Position numbers and translations under genes: made by a program
Origin: Corbicula japonica
Taxonomy: Eukaryota > Mollusca > Bivalvia > Venerida > Cyrenidae
Reading direction: 5' to 3'
NCBI GenBank assembly: GCA_038501625.1
Contig: JAZAYU010000053.1
Span: 668,501-732,500, forward strand
DNA: 64,000 nt
Shown here: in pieces, positions 46,240 to 58,400 of the stretch
Layout of the letters: each line of letters begins with the position of its first letter
How positions within the stretch are numbered: the stretch's first letter is position 1
The notes under the pieces: generated by a model
Seen by the model: the letters and a program-made list of their open reading frames with translations, nothing else
Databases searched by the model: none
What the model was told of the DNA's origin: nothing

Positions 46240-46426
46240 CTATTTGACCAATTTTAAAAATGCAGTAATGTTGTATTGCTATGTTTTAATACAAAACATT
46301 GCAAAATTGTTAACCCGTCAGAAATAATTACTACACATTATTTCAGTCACTGTTAGTGGGCTGTGCACTTCAACATTTCCTTCCTTGAAGAGAGAGTTAT
46401 TCACCGGTAACTTATTTACTCGGCAA

Positions 46427-49400
46427 TCATTCATCAGTTAAGAATTTCCTTTTCTTGGCAGTGTTCATGTAAGGTCTGTAGACCCACTCTACATCCGAGC
46501 TCGACACTGTATCCAAAGTACCCAGGATTATCTGGTATACTGAAAAACATACATGAAGATAATACTTTTAATAACTTGCTGTATTAAAAATTTATTTGAT
46601 ATATTTTTTAAACCTATTGTTTTATCAATAAGCAGATGCACAAAACCTTGAAGCAAATCTTTTTCCTATAAAGAAATGACAGCTTTCAGAATTTTATATA
46701 TGTTAAAGGAAGAAAACAACGTATTAGTATAAAACAGTTTCTCAGCGATTGATAATATATTTTAATAAATATAGTATTCTAATTATATATATTTAATGAC
46801 AAAATTACACACCTGTAAATATTTAAAAATTAAAAAATATTAAGTTTTATATAATTAAAGGGTATTAAAAAATTTTAAATATGAACTTGGACATTAGAAG
46901 GAGATGTACTCAAGGAATGTCTTTTCCTGTAAATTATGATATTTTACTTACTGACTAAGGAACAAACAGGGTGCACTAAATTATAAAAGGCTACCAGCAT
47001 TATTGTATAACATGTGCTAAATGAGCTTTTCCTGTCATGCATGTAAATGGTCACATATCTATGTTGAGTCAGTATGTATGTTTATCTTAATATTTTGTCA
47101 CTCATACTTTTCTCATATTGTTACTCTTACTTTTTGTCATATTAATGTACTTTTCAAATTCTATCGCCATTATTATTTATAGGGCGACAAACTTTGGTGT
47201 ATACGCTGAATAAACTTTTAAATCTCAATCTCTCTCTCTGTCAATAGTAAATGACAAACTTGATACAGAGCACATTAACCAGTCTTGTCTGTGGTAAGTT
47301 ATCTTCCTTGGCATTCAGTATCATTCATAACATCCAAAGATATAACTTGCTATCGAATAGGTGAAAAGTGTAGATTCAAAGACAGCACATCCATGCCGTC
47401 TGATCTCAATGTACATTGTTCAATTCATGATCTGAAAAAAATCTAAATACAACAAGTGTAGATTCAGTTTGGACAGCACACATATGGTAGGTGATCTGGA
47501 TCTACACTGGTCATCCATGGGATATCTGCCACATTCCATGGAATCAACGCCTACCTAATACCTCCTATAAGAATTGTCACCTGAATACTGTGTGATAATT
47601 TTAAGTAACCATATTAAATCAGTTCCAACATAAAGTATTATGAATTTTGAATTACTTAAAATAACCTGCCAAGGAAAAAACCATGTATTAAAGATTTTTA
47701 TGGTATTCCAGTCAACTTGTTTGTTTGTGTAACTGTGTACCTTTCATTTCAAATCTTGGACCAACTTCTTCTAGTTCAATAGATTTTCCGCCATCAACTT
47801 TCTTGTAAACATGATGTCTGAAATATAAAAGCATAGGGCATAAATGTCAACTGGTTTAACCATTTACATCATAGATAAATCTCATATATGACAACTGTGG
47901 ATCGAGATCAGCCGGCATATTAATGCTAATCTGTTAGATTTTGTATATTACCGGGTATTTCAGACCAAAAAGCCAAGTGTAGATTCAGATCAGACAGCAC
48001 AGAATGATGTGCAGACTGATTTGGATTTACTCTAACAGCACATAGGATAAAATCCATATCCATGAAGTTAAAGGGAGATGTGCAGGATTGATGAATGAAA
48101 CAGATTTGCGAAAAGGGTTATTAATCAGTTGAATATCATTATTTGAAGCTCAAATATTGATTTACACCCGAAAGATTTCAAACCAATATTTTATAAAATA
48201 AAAGATATATTAATGGTGTTTCCTATCCTCTGCGATGCGCATAGGTTAGCTATTTTTGTATTTCCCGCGTAAAGCCTTGGTGGTTTTTGGGATTGTCACG
48301 TGATCACTTCAACCAAAATACACATTTGGTATACCTTACTGACTATCGACGTGGCCATTTGTTTCAAAATGCCAGGGCCACCACGAATAGTAAGCTCAGC
48401 GATGAGCTAAATATAGAATGATCGCTAAATATAGAATGTGTTTTTGTATAGGGATTTCTTCAGCGGATTGTTTTCAGGTCCGGTAAAATGGTAAAATTAA
48501 CCAAACACTTCCTCCTGGAAGGTTTGAAATGTAGAGTTTAGTGAAAAGTACACGTAAGTGTTACATAGATTGATCTGTTTACGATTTTACCAAGTACACC
48601 TGCTCGACCCTACACATCTCCCTTTAAGAGTCATTACTAGTAAGATTCAAGCTTCTACTACTGGCCATCAGAGTAAAGATTGTAAATGTTCAGCAAAATA
48701 GCTAGGACTATTCACATGTATCAATGGGATGTTTGTATGAAACTGCTTGTTGTCTACATGGCCTTAAGTTACCAATAACAAAACAACTAGGCAACCAATA
48801 CAAAGTTTCATTTATGCATTGTTAAAAAAATCCAAAAGATACCAGACAAAATTGTTTTTTCCTGTTACAATTAAGATATACCATGTCAGTTTAAAAGCTC
48901 CATTTAATAGTTTTAATATCATTAATGTACTGCAAAAAGCTGTTGGTTTTGTTTGTTGGATGGGAAACATACCAACACTGAAACAGCATCCAAGCTGGCA
49001 GATTTAAGTAGAGAAGGACTGCCCCTCTAGAAATGAACTACAACCACCATATACACAGCAAGTTAACAATGACCCCCAGACAAAGTGTGTAGCAATTAGT
49101 TTGGATTAGAGACCCTGACTTGGCAGACTGAAGATTTAACGGTAAAGTCAAAGCAAGCAATATCCATAACCAGATGAGATTCAGATGACTTCAATTTTAC
49201 AAGTTTAGCTGAAATGTAAAATACACATGTATCTATAATAATAAACTTAAAATTAACCAATGTATTCTACCTGAACGAAATATAATCATCATCGTTAGAG
49301 AAAGTCATTACACGTCGACTATCCTCTTTTGGCACAGGATACAGATACTTCAGGATACTTTTTACCTGCAACATAATACCAGAAGTTAATATCTCATTTG

Positions 49401-52400
49401 TAAGTTTGAAGAGATTATAAGCCAAAGGTTTACAGTTATATCTGTCATAAGCAGCCATCTCAGGGCAGTTCACAGTAAAACCAGTTAGAAGCAGACCTCC
49501 ATAGGAGGTTTACAGTAAAATCTTTCAAAAACAGACATCCAAATTCCAAGGTTAGCTTACAGTAAAACCTTTTAGAATAAAGCAAGGGAAGTAAACAGTA
49601 AAATCTTTTGGAAGCAGAAACCCTATAGAAGTTAAACAAGATGCTGCTTACATCAACTTGTCATTAACCAGGAAATCATTGAGGCAAAAGCCAACAGTTT
49701 AGCAAAATCCCTTTCTAGACTGCAAAAATGTGAATGCTGGTCTGTGTCTATATCTAATAGAATACCACAATTACCATTTGTTGTTAGGTAAAGGTAAAAT
49801 TGTTTCATTTGCTTCGGACTATTTCACTTTTTTATCTTTAAAGTGAACTGCAACTTGGGAAAACTAATTTCCATTAAGAATTTTTGCACAGATGTCTTTG
49901 CTAAATACATGTTCATATTATGTAATTCACTGTGTACAGATGTTATTTCTCATCTTGATCTACACTGATTACAATAGGAAGAGCTATGACTTCTAGCTCT
50001 ATTATGGTTCAAAATGGAACAACATTTTTGTTCATGCATTGGTTAATTCGCACATGAAATAATTGCTATGTATAGAGTAACAATTTACCCTGTTTCCAAG
50101 TTTTGAGGTAAAATTATTGAAGATCAAGTGTGGATAGGCTTCTGACATAGTTCCTACATCTGGTATATCATGTCGCATAACAACATTAGACAGGTTAAAG
50201 TAAGCTGTAGGTCCATATGGTAAGTGACAGACGACAAGACCATCAGGGACACCGCGATGTTCCTGAACCAAGATAAGGTCTGTGACGTCATTGGCTCGGC
50301 AAGCATCAACTAACTGTTTGACCTCGTAGTTACCTCGGTTGATTCTTTGAGAGTTAGGGAACAGCAGACGAACCTCCTGCAATGACACATTACATCTATG
50401 GTAAACATTAAAAGCCCTCTACATAACAATAACGTTTACAACATTTGATGAATTATACCAATCATACAAAGACCAAAACAAATTTTGAAAGCAGGGATGT
50501 AGGAGACTGGGTGCAGCAAGGAAGAATACACAAAAGTATTGTAGAAAAACTTAAAACTTGTAACTATGACAGGCTATATAATATTAAACCTAAATATGAA
50601 CCTTGGCAAACTGTTTGAGCTTGGAGCTTGGATCTCGTGAAGTTGTCACCATGATTTTTGGGTCCTCTACACCAGCCCACTTGTACTCATCATCAATGTG
50701 TGTTGTTAACCCTGAAATATGTGTACAAGGTGGTATAAAAGTGATTCATGTATCACAAGGAAGTCTTCAATGGACATCAATAATTCAAAGAAAATATGGA
50801 TAAAGGGAAATAACAAGATTTCATACAAAATATAAATCTTAACTAGAATGTGTCCTAGGACAATGATGCCCCCATTGCTGCAACAACATTTGTAATAACA
50901 AAGGGCCATAACTCTGGTAAAATGGCTGCAGGAAAATATCCTTTCTTTATGATCATCTACACATCCTGCTTTATCATTTGTGCAAGTTTGAAAGAAATCT
51001 AGCAGATAGTTAAGGAGGAGTTGGTGCCACAATATTTGGAGGACGTGCGTAAGGACACGTGCAACTCTATATGCCTCCCATTTTGTGGGGGCGTAAAAAA
51101 TGTTGTTAAGTTACAAAAAATGACATTCAATTATATGAGGAATGATCTTGTTCATTTTGTGTGATTATCTATATCAATCTATTTGCATTGTTCCGATATA
51201 AAATTGTGTCCCTGCTGTCTGATCAGGATCTACATTAATTAAGTACATGTAGCTTCAAGATTGGTTAGATTATTTCTGACCAAGAAGTGGACAGTGTAGA
51301 TACTGACCAGACAGATCTACATCTGCTATGGTCATACATGGGATATATAGCCAATTATCCAATTATCATATGAAATAATGGGCAAGATTTAAAGTGACAG
51401 TTCATCATTTTTATACTGGCGCGCATGCGCCAGTATTAACTAACGATGCTGTGAACTCTGCGACGCGCAGTCCTTAGCTTCGGGTGTATCATTGCGACCA
51501 CGAGAGCGTATCAAGTAAGTGGTCACCACGAGAGCAGGCCGAAATGTTCTGCACAAGTGTGAAGCACAATGCAGCACACCATTCCACGAATTCTGAGCGA
51601 TTGATAGTAAGTTTCCGTGTAATTTTGGAGCATCCATGCCAAAAATTCCATCGAACAATGTAGAGTGAAATCATGACCAGCTACGGCAGTGAACAAGCAA
51701 CTGGATATGAATGAGTAGTTTAGTTACGCCTGAAAGATTTCGTAGTTGTGTGGCATAAAAAGTAGTGCATTTTAAGAAAATACAAATATTTCGAGAAGGA
51801 ATGCGAACTTTGAAAGATAATTCTACAAATAAAAACAAGAAAACAATTTAATGTTGTGATTCCAACAACTGTGAAAGGATGTTAAAAGAACGATTAAAAA
51901 CAAATCAGTCACGTGACAAGCGGGAGATAGCGTGGGTTGCCATTTTGGTTAGGTTGGAGTAGTTGTGGATCGAGATTTTGCTCGGCTAACAAGGACCGGG
52001 CCGGGTCCCAGTGTTCTCCCCAGACAACCGTTAACAAGCTTTGATCTATTTCCAACAAGTGTTAAATTCGCCGACATCCGTTTATTCAAAATCGACATGT
52101 CATAATTTTCTGTTTCTTGCATTGTAAACACAGGTCGCTTTTCAATACACACCTCATTCAAGGTTAAGCAATGGGCGATTTGACCAATCACAATCGATTT
52201 CTTTACTATCAGCTGGATAACTCCGCCTCTCCACGTGGTGAATTCGCAAGTCTGTCGGTGTCGTTTGATCGTATTTTGGCTCTGTTGACTCTTGATATTC
52301 TCAATTAATAGCGGAACCCGGTGTATTTAACATAATGTTCAATGATTTTAATGAGATGCGATCATGAGTAATTATTTGGTTATTCTTAGTCCTGTGATTA

Positions 52401-55400
52401 GGAGACAAACACTTCGAAAATTGTACTGTATACATGTATGAAAATAATTGTGCGATAATGGATTTGTTTTAAACAAATCTATTGGCAAGTTGCATTTAGA
52501 ACGTAAATTGCAAAAGAAATACATTCTGTGGCATTTTACTGCGCTATCATCGTAACGATCAGTTCATTTTTGTCGGACACATTTTCAAGTATGCATGCGC
52601 GAAAGAACGACGACTCGTCAATTCTATCTTATTTCAAGAGAAACCGGCCTTGTGAGGCTGATGCCAACTCCATCGGGAATTCTGAACTTCAAAATTCTAG
52701 AAATGAGATCGAGATCATTTCCGGATAGCCCTTCAAGAGCGACTCTTAAGACGCCAAGTACCCCTTCACGTCGTGAAATTACTCCGACGCCGGACGCGGT
52801 ACCCCAACATGCCGAGACACTGAATCAACGCCGGCTACCTCGAACAGCCAGTTCGATCCAGTCAGGTGTCGATCCTAAGTGGAAGGAAGTCTACTTCTGA
52901 TTGCAAGAAGTTGGCAATGTTTTTTTATATATATTTACTTAGCCTTGTGACTTGCATTAAATAAATAAAATAACTCAATTTCATGCTACTATATATAAAA
53001 AGGGAAAAATGCATATCAGGAATCGCCACACTCATAAAACACAGCCTCCCCTGCAGCAAAAAGAAGAGAGGAAAATAAATGATTTGTTTGTTGATTGTTT
53101 AACAAAAAAGGGGAACCGTATGGGTTAGCGCCTTGGAACAGTCAGTAGCAAAATAATTTGCTACTAGGGGTTTAAACCAGGTTCTTGGGGTGCACTACAT
53201 AATTTATTATACCTGTTTGTGTTAACTGAATACCTATTATGATATTATTTTTATATATGTGAAGCTATCTATATGTTTACTGGTATCGTAAATTAATTTA
53301 ATTTCAGATTGTGAGTGGGGTTTTTCCACCTTATCAAGAGTGAAGACTAAGCTTAGAAGCAGGCTTAACAATTCAACATTAAATTCATTGTTAATGATAT
53401 CCATGGAAGGTCCTGATGTACTGAAGTTTGATTATAATAAGGCAGTCAGCGCTTGGGCCCAAGAAAAAAAGAGGCTTCTGAAAGTTTAATCCTGATTCTG
53501 TCAGTTGTAATGAAACACTGAGTTTGATATGTGTGAGATATCTTGGACAATGAAGGTGAAAAACTAACTATACAGAGTATATAGTTGACATTGTAACTTG
53601 ATGAGATCAGATCAGTTTATGTTATTAAAACAAATGTTGACATACTGTTTACACATTGTTTCACATTATTTATGTTTTTTAACTTTGTACCTTTCTTGGC
53701 TCTAAAGAGATTAAAAAAAAAACATCTATGTACTATATACAGTTTTTGCAGTAAACTTTGGTACAAATATAAAATTGTATAAAATGATAGTTAAAAAATA
53801 AAGTTTCGCGAGCTTATATCCATGAAATATCCAGCGACAACCCTTCCAAAAATCCTGGGGAGACCGTCAGTAAGTTGGCGAATATTTTTGTTAATGCATT
53901 GTTGCGATCGACGTAAAAATTAAGATTGTAACTGTTTCAGTCTCTTAAGGTACGTGAGCCTTGTGCATTTCATTGTTGACAATACTCAGTTGTGGCGAAG
54001 CCTGATCATCGTTATTCTAGCAAAATTTAACCACTAATCATACGCTTCTGCATCAAAAAGACCCCCGCCTAAGATTCAGGTGAAAAAAAGTGGAAAACTT
54101 AATTTCCTTGCATCAAAATACAAGTACCTGCATCTATTGAAATCCCTGAATATACAGAATTATTTGCTAATGTTGATGATAGTAACTGTCCCAAAGTTTA
54201 ACGAAAAAATCACATATAGTTTCATATGTTTACAGTAATGATATCTGTGCAGGGCATGTTCGATTCAACCAGCGCGCCAGTATTTCAACGCTTTCAGCGC
54301 TTTGATTGTATTTATTTTAAAGGAAAGTTAATACCTTCCCACAATCAATAACAAATGCTGGAGCTTGCAGTGATACAATGTTATTATAATGAAGGTCCAT
54401 ATTATTGTGGTCTACATTACTTTAGAGAGAATAAATGTTCATTATTATTACACTGCAAAGAAATTTCCTTGAGTTTGATTGGTTGATACGCCGTAAATGT
54501 ACGTCCATATTTACGGCCGAGCAGTAGATAAGTTGCGTGTTTTTCCCCCATTTGGTGCCCCTTTAAAAGATAAACAAAATGGCGGCGTAATGTGCGTCGC
54601 TACATTTCAAATTATGTTGATTGAGTATATAAAACGAATTACTTTTGTGAAATAAATGGTATGAAAAGCATTATGTTTTCGAACTTTTACTTAACCCATC
54701 GTAAGATATTCATAAACAAGAGCTGTCACTTGAAATTGACATATGCCCCCGAAATGCAGCTTTGAAATCGAATAGGTATACATATGTAATAAATAAACAT
54801 ATGTAATGAAAAATATGCTTGTGGAAGACAAAGCATACTGCATGCATATAATGTGAAAGATGAAAGGATCATATGTTTTAAGTCTGTAGTAAATATATAG
54901 TTAAATAAAGTTAAATATGACATTTTTTTTTAGAAAATTCGAAGATTATTGGGGAAATTATCCTGGAAAATGATTATTAGAGTTATGAACCTTACTACAT
55001 GTGATGTGGGTAATATGAACCAGAGGGCCATGATGGCCCTTTATCACTCACCAGAGTACAACAAAGTTGTGTTGTACAAGACCCAACGTCTCCATATGGT
55101 GAACATTTACACCAAGTTATTTTAAAATCCAATAAGAAACAACAAATCTACAGCTTGGAAAAGAAAATGCTATTTTTCGTAACAGTGACCTTGACCTTTG
55201 ACCTACCGGCATGGGTATTGTAAGCAACACATGCCTTTGTCATGGTGAACATTTATGTAAAGTTATTTTGAAATCACTTCATTCATTAGGAATTAACAGC
55301 CCAGACAAGAAAATGTTATTTTTTGTAAAGGTGACCTTGACCTTGGACCAACAGGCATGGGTACTGTACGCGAAAGTACACCTTGTCATGGTAAACATTT

Positions 55401-58400
55401 GAGCCAAGTTATTTTAAAATCCAATGAGAAATAACAAATTTACAGCCTGGACAAGATTTTTCTATTTATAGTAATAGTGACCTAGTTTTTGACCCCCGGT
55501 GACCCATATTCAAACTCATCCAATTAATAACTGGGACATATGTCCTGACCAAGTTTCTTTACAATCTGATAATCAGAGTAAAGTGTGACCACTATAGTGT
55601 AAACAAGAAAATTCTATTTTTAGTAACAGTGACCTAGTTTTTGGACCCAGATGACCCATATTCGAACTTGTCTGAGAAATCATTGGGACAAACATCCTCA
55701 CCAAGTTTCATGACAATCGGAGCAAAAATGTGACCTCTCGAGTGTTAACAAGAAAATTGTATTTTTAGTAACAGTGACCTAGTTTTTGGACCCAGACGAC
55801 CCATATTCAAAATTGTCCCAGAAATCATTGGGACAAACATCCTGACCAAGTGTCATGGCAATCAGAACAAAAATGTGACCGCTAGAGTGTTAACAAGAAA
55901 ATTCTATTTTTAGTTACAGTGACCTAGTTTTTGGACCCAGATGATCCATATTCAAACTCATCCTAGAAATCATTGGGACAAACATCCTGATCAAGTTTCA
56001 TGATAACTGGAGCAAAAATGTGACTGCTACAGTGTTAACAAGAAAATTCTATTTATAGTAACAGTGACCTAGTTTTTGGACCCAGATGACCCATATTCAA
56101 ACTCAGCCTAGAAATAATTGGGACAAATATCCTGACCAAGTTTCATGATAATTGGAGCAAAAATGTGACTGCTAGAGTGTTAACAAGAAAATTCTATTTA
56201 TAGTAACAGTGACCTAGTTTTTGGACCCAGATGACCCTTATTCGAACTCGTCCTAGAATTCATTGGGACAAACATCCTGACCAAGTTTCATGACATCAGA
56301 GCAAAAATGTGACCGCTAGAGTGTTAACAAGAAAATTCTATTTTAAGTAACAGTGACCTAGTTTTTGGACGTAGATGACCAGTATTCGAATTCTTCTGAC
56401 AAATCATTTGGACAAACATCCTGACCAAGTTTCATGACAATCAGAACAAAAATGTGACCGCTAGAGTGTTAACAAGAAAATTCTATTTTTAGTAACAGTG
56501 ACCTAGTTTTTGGACCCTGGTGACCCATATTGGAACTCGTCCGAGAAATCATTGGGACAAACATCCTGACCAAATTTCATGACAATCGGACAAAAAATGT
56601 AACCTCTACTGCGTTAACAAAATTTACCTTAGGGTTAGGGTTAGGGTTAGGTAAAAAGGCCCATAACTCAGCCAAAAATAATCCGATCAGAAATTCCTTT
56701 GGATATGCACAATAAGTCTTGGTGACAAACACTCCTGTGAAGTTTCAATGAAATCCCTCAAGCGGTTTCAGTTTATGTTAGGGTTAGCGTTTAGGGTTAG
56801 GGTTAGGTAAAAAGGTCCATAACTCCGCCAAAAATAATCCGATCAGAAATTCCTTCGGATATGCACATCTACACTTGGTGACAAACATTCCTGTGAAGTT
56901 TCAATGAAATCCCTCAAGCGGTTTGGGAGAAGAAGCGAGGACAAGATTTTGCTTAAAAGGGCCATAACTGTGCCAAAAATAATCCGAGCAGAAATTCCTG
57001 ACGATATGCACAACTAGGCTTGGTGACAAACATTCCTGTGAAGTTTCAAAGAAATCCCTCAAGCGGTTTATGAGGAGAAGCGAGGACAAGATTATTTCGG
57101 ACAGACGGAAAGACGGACGGACGGACGGACGGACGGACAGTGCGATTACTATATGCCTCCCTTCGGGGGCATAAAAAGAGTTCTAACAGTAAATATTGCA
57201 AACTGTCAATCAGCTCAATACACATGACAGGCCACCTGCCAGAAGTGTATCCAGTATTAGCATAGCACGCGGAGCAAATCTTTGAGGCTACCAACGGGGG
57301 TGTTATACATTAAATAAAAAATATTTCGCAAAAAGTTAGTTTTTTGGGGAAATATATGTCAATTGACGAGAAATTGAAAAGTAAATATTTAAAAGATAAA
57401 AATATTCATAACTAGAAATGTGTCCAAAGGACACGGATGCCCCCGCTATGGGTTTTTCATAAAGCTCCCAGCAGTAGTGTAGGACAAGTTGTGTTCACGA
57501 GATATATTCCTATTACAAGAAAATTCTATTTTTAGTAACAGTGACCTTGACCTTGGATGGGTATTGTGCGGACACACCGCCTTGTCATGGTAAACATTTG
57601 TGCCAAGTTATTTTGAAATCCCTCCATTCATAACAAAGTTACAGCCTGGAGAAGAAAATTCTATTTTTAGTAACAGTGACCTTGACCTTGGACCTACAGG
57701 CTTGGGAATGTATGTGACACACAGTCTTAATATGGTGATCAATTAAACTAAGTTATTTAAAAATCCAATAATAAATAACAAAGTTACAGAGCCGACACAA
57801 TTTTGCAAGAAATTTCTATTTTTAGTAACAGTGACCTTGACCTTGGACCTACAGGCATGGGTGTTGTATGCTATACACCACCTTGTCATGGTGAACATTT
57901 GTGCCAAGTTATTTTGAAATCCCTCCATTCATAACAAAGTTAAGGGCCAAGTGTATATTTTGCTTAACACAAAATGTAAGTGAAAAAGGGGCATAATTTG
58001 AAAAAATATTGGAAGCAGGGTTATGGGTCTTGTCGGTTATGATGTAGATTTTGATGGTGAAAATATATTTCAAGTTTCAAGGCAATATCTCAAGTAGTTT
58101 TAAAGTTATGGGCAAAATGCATATTTTGCTTAACACAAAATGTAAGAATAAAACTAATGTAAATGAAATTATCAAAGGGCCATAACTTTTGAACAGAACA
58201 TGTAAGAGCAAAACCCCACCTTTATGCACAACAACATATCAGGCCAAGCATTGTGGTAAAGTTTCATTAAATTCCCACCAGTAGTGTAGGAGGAGTTGCG
58301 TTCACGAGATATATTCCTATTAAAACTAATGTAAATGGAAGTATCAAAGGGCCATAACTTCTGAACGGAACATGTAAGAGCGAAACCCCACCTTCATGCA

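Larger units (their letters stand above)
54717..57178. mobile_element. Family D element enclosing tandem array C-III
   Basis: ATATGCCCCCGAAATGC on the left is answered by CTTCGGGGGCATAAAAAG on the right. AACAAGAGCTGTCACTTG lies at the outer left. The right portion holds three repeats of GCCAAAAATAATCCGATCAG with AAGTTTCAATGAAATCCCTC and then a GACG run at 57112-57138. Confidence 0.65.

Noticed and set aside
46000..48500. Searched for tRNA or snoRNA genes in IMP4 introns
   Set aside because: No cloverleaf with GTTCRANNC-type B box and no C/D or H/ACA box pairs could be supported by eye.
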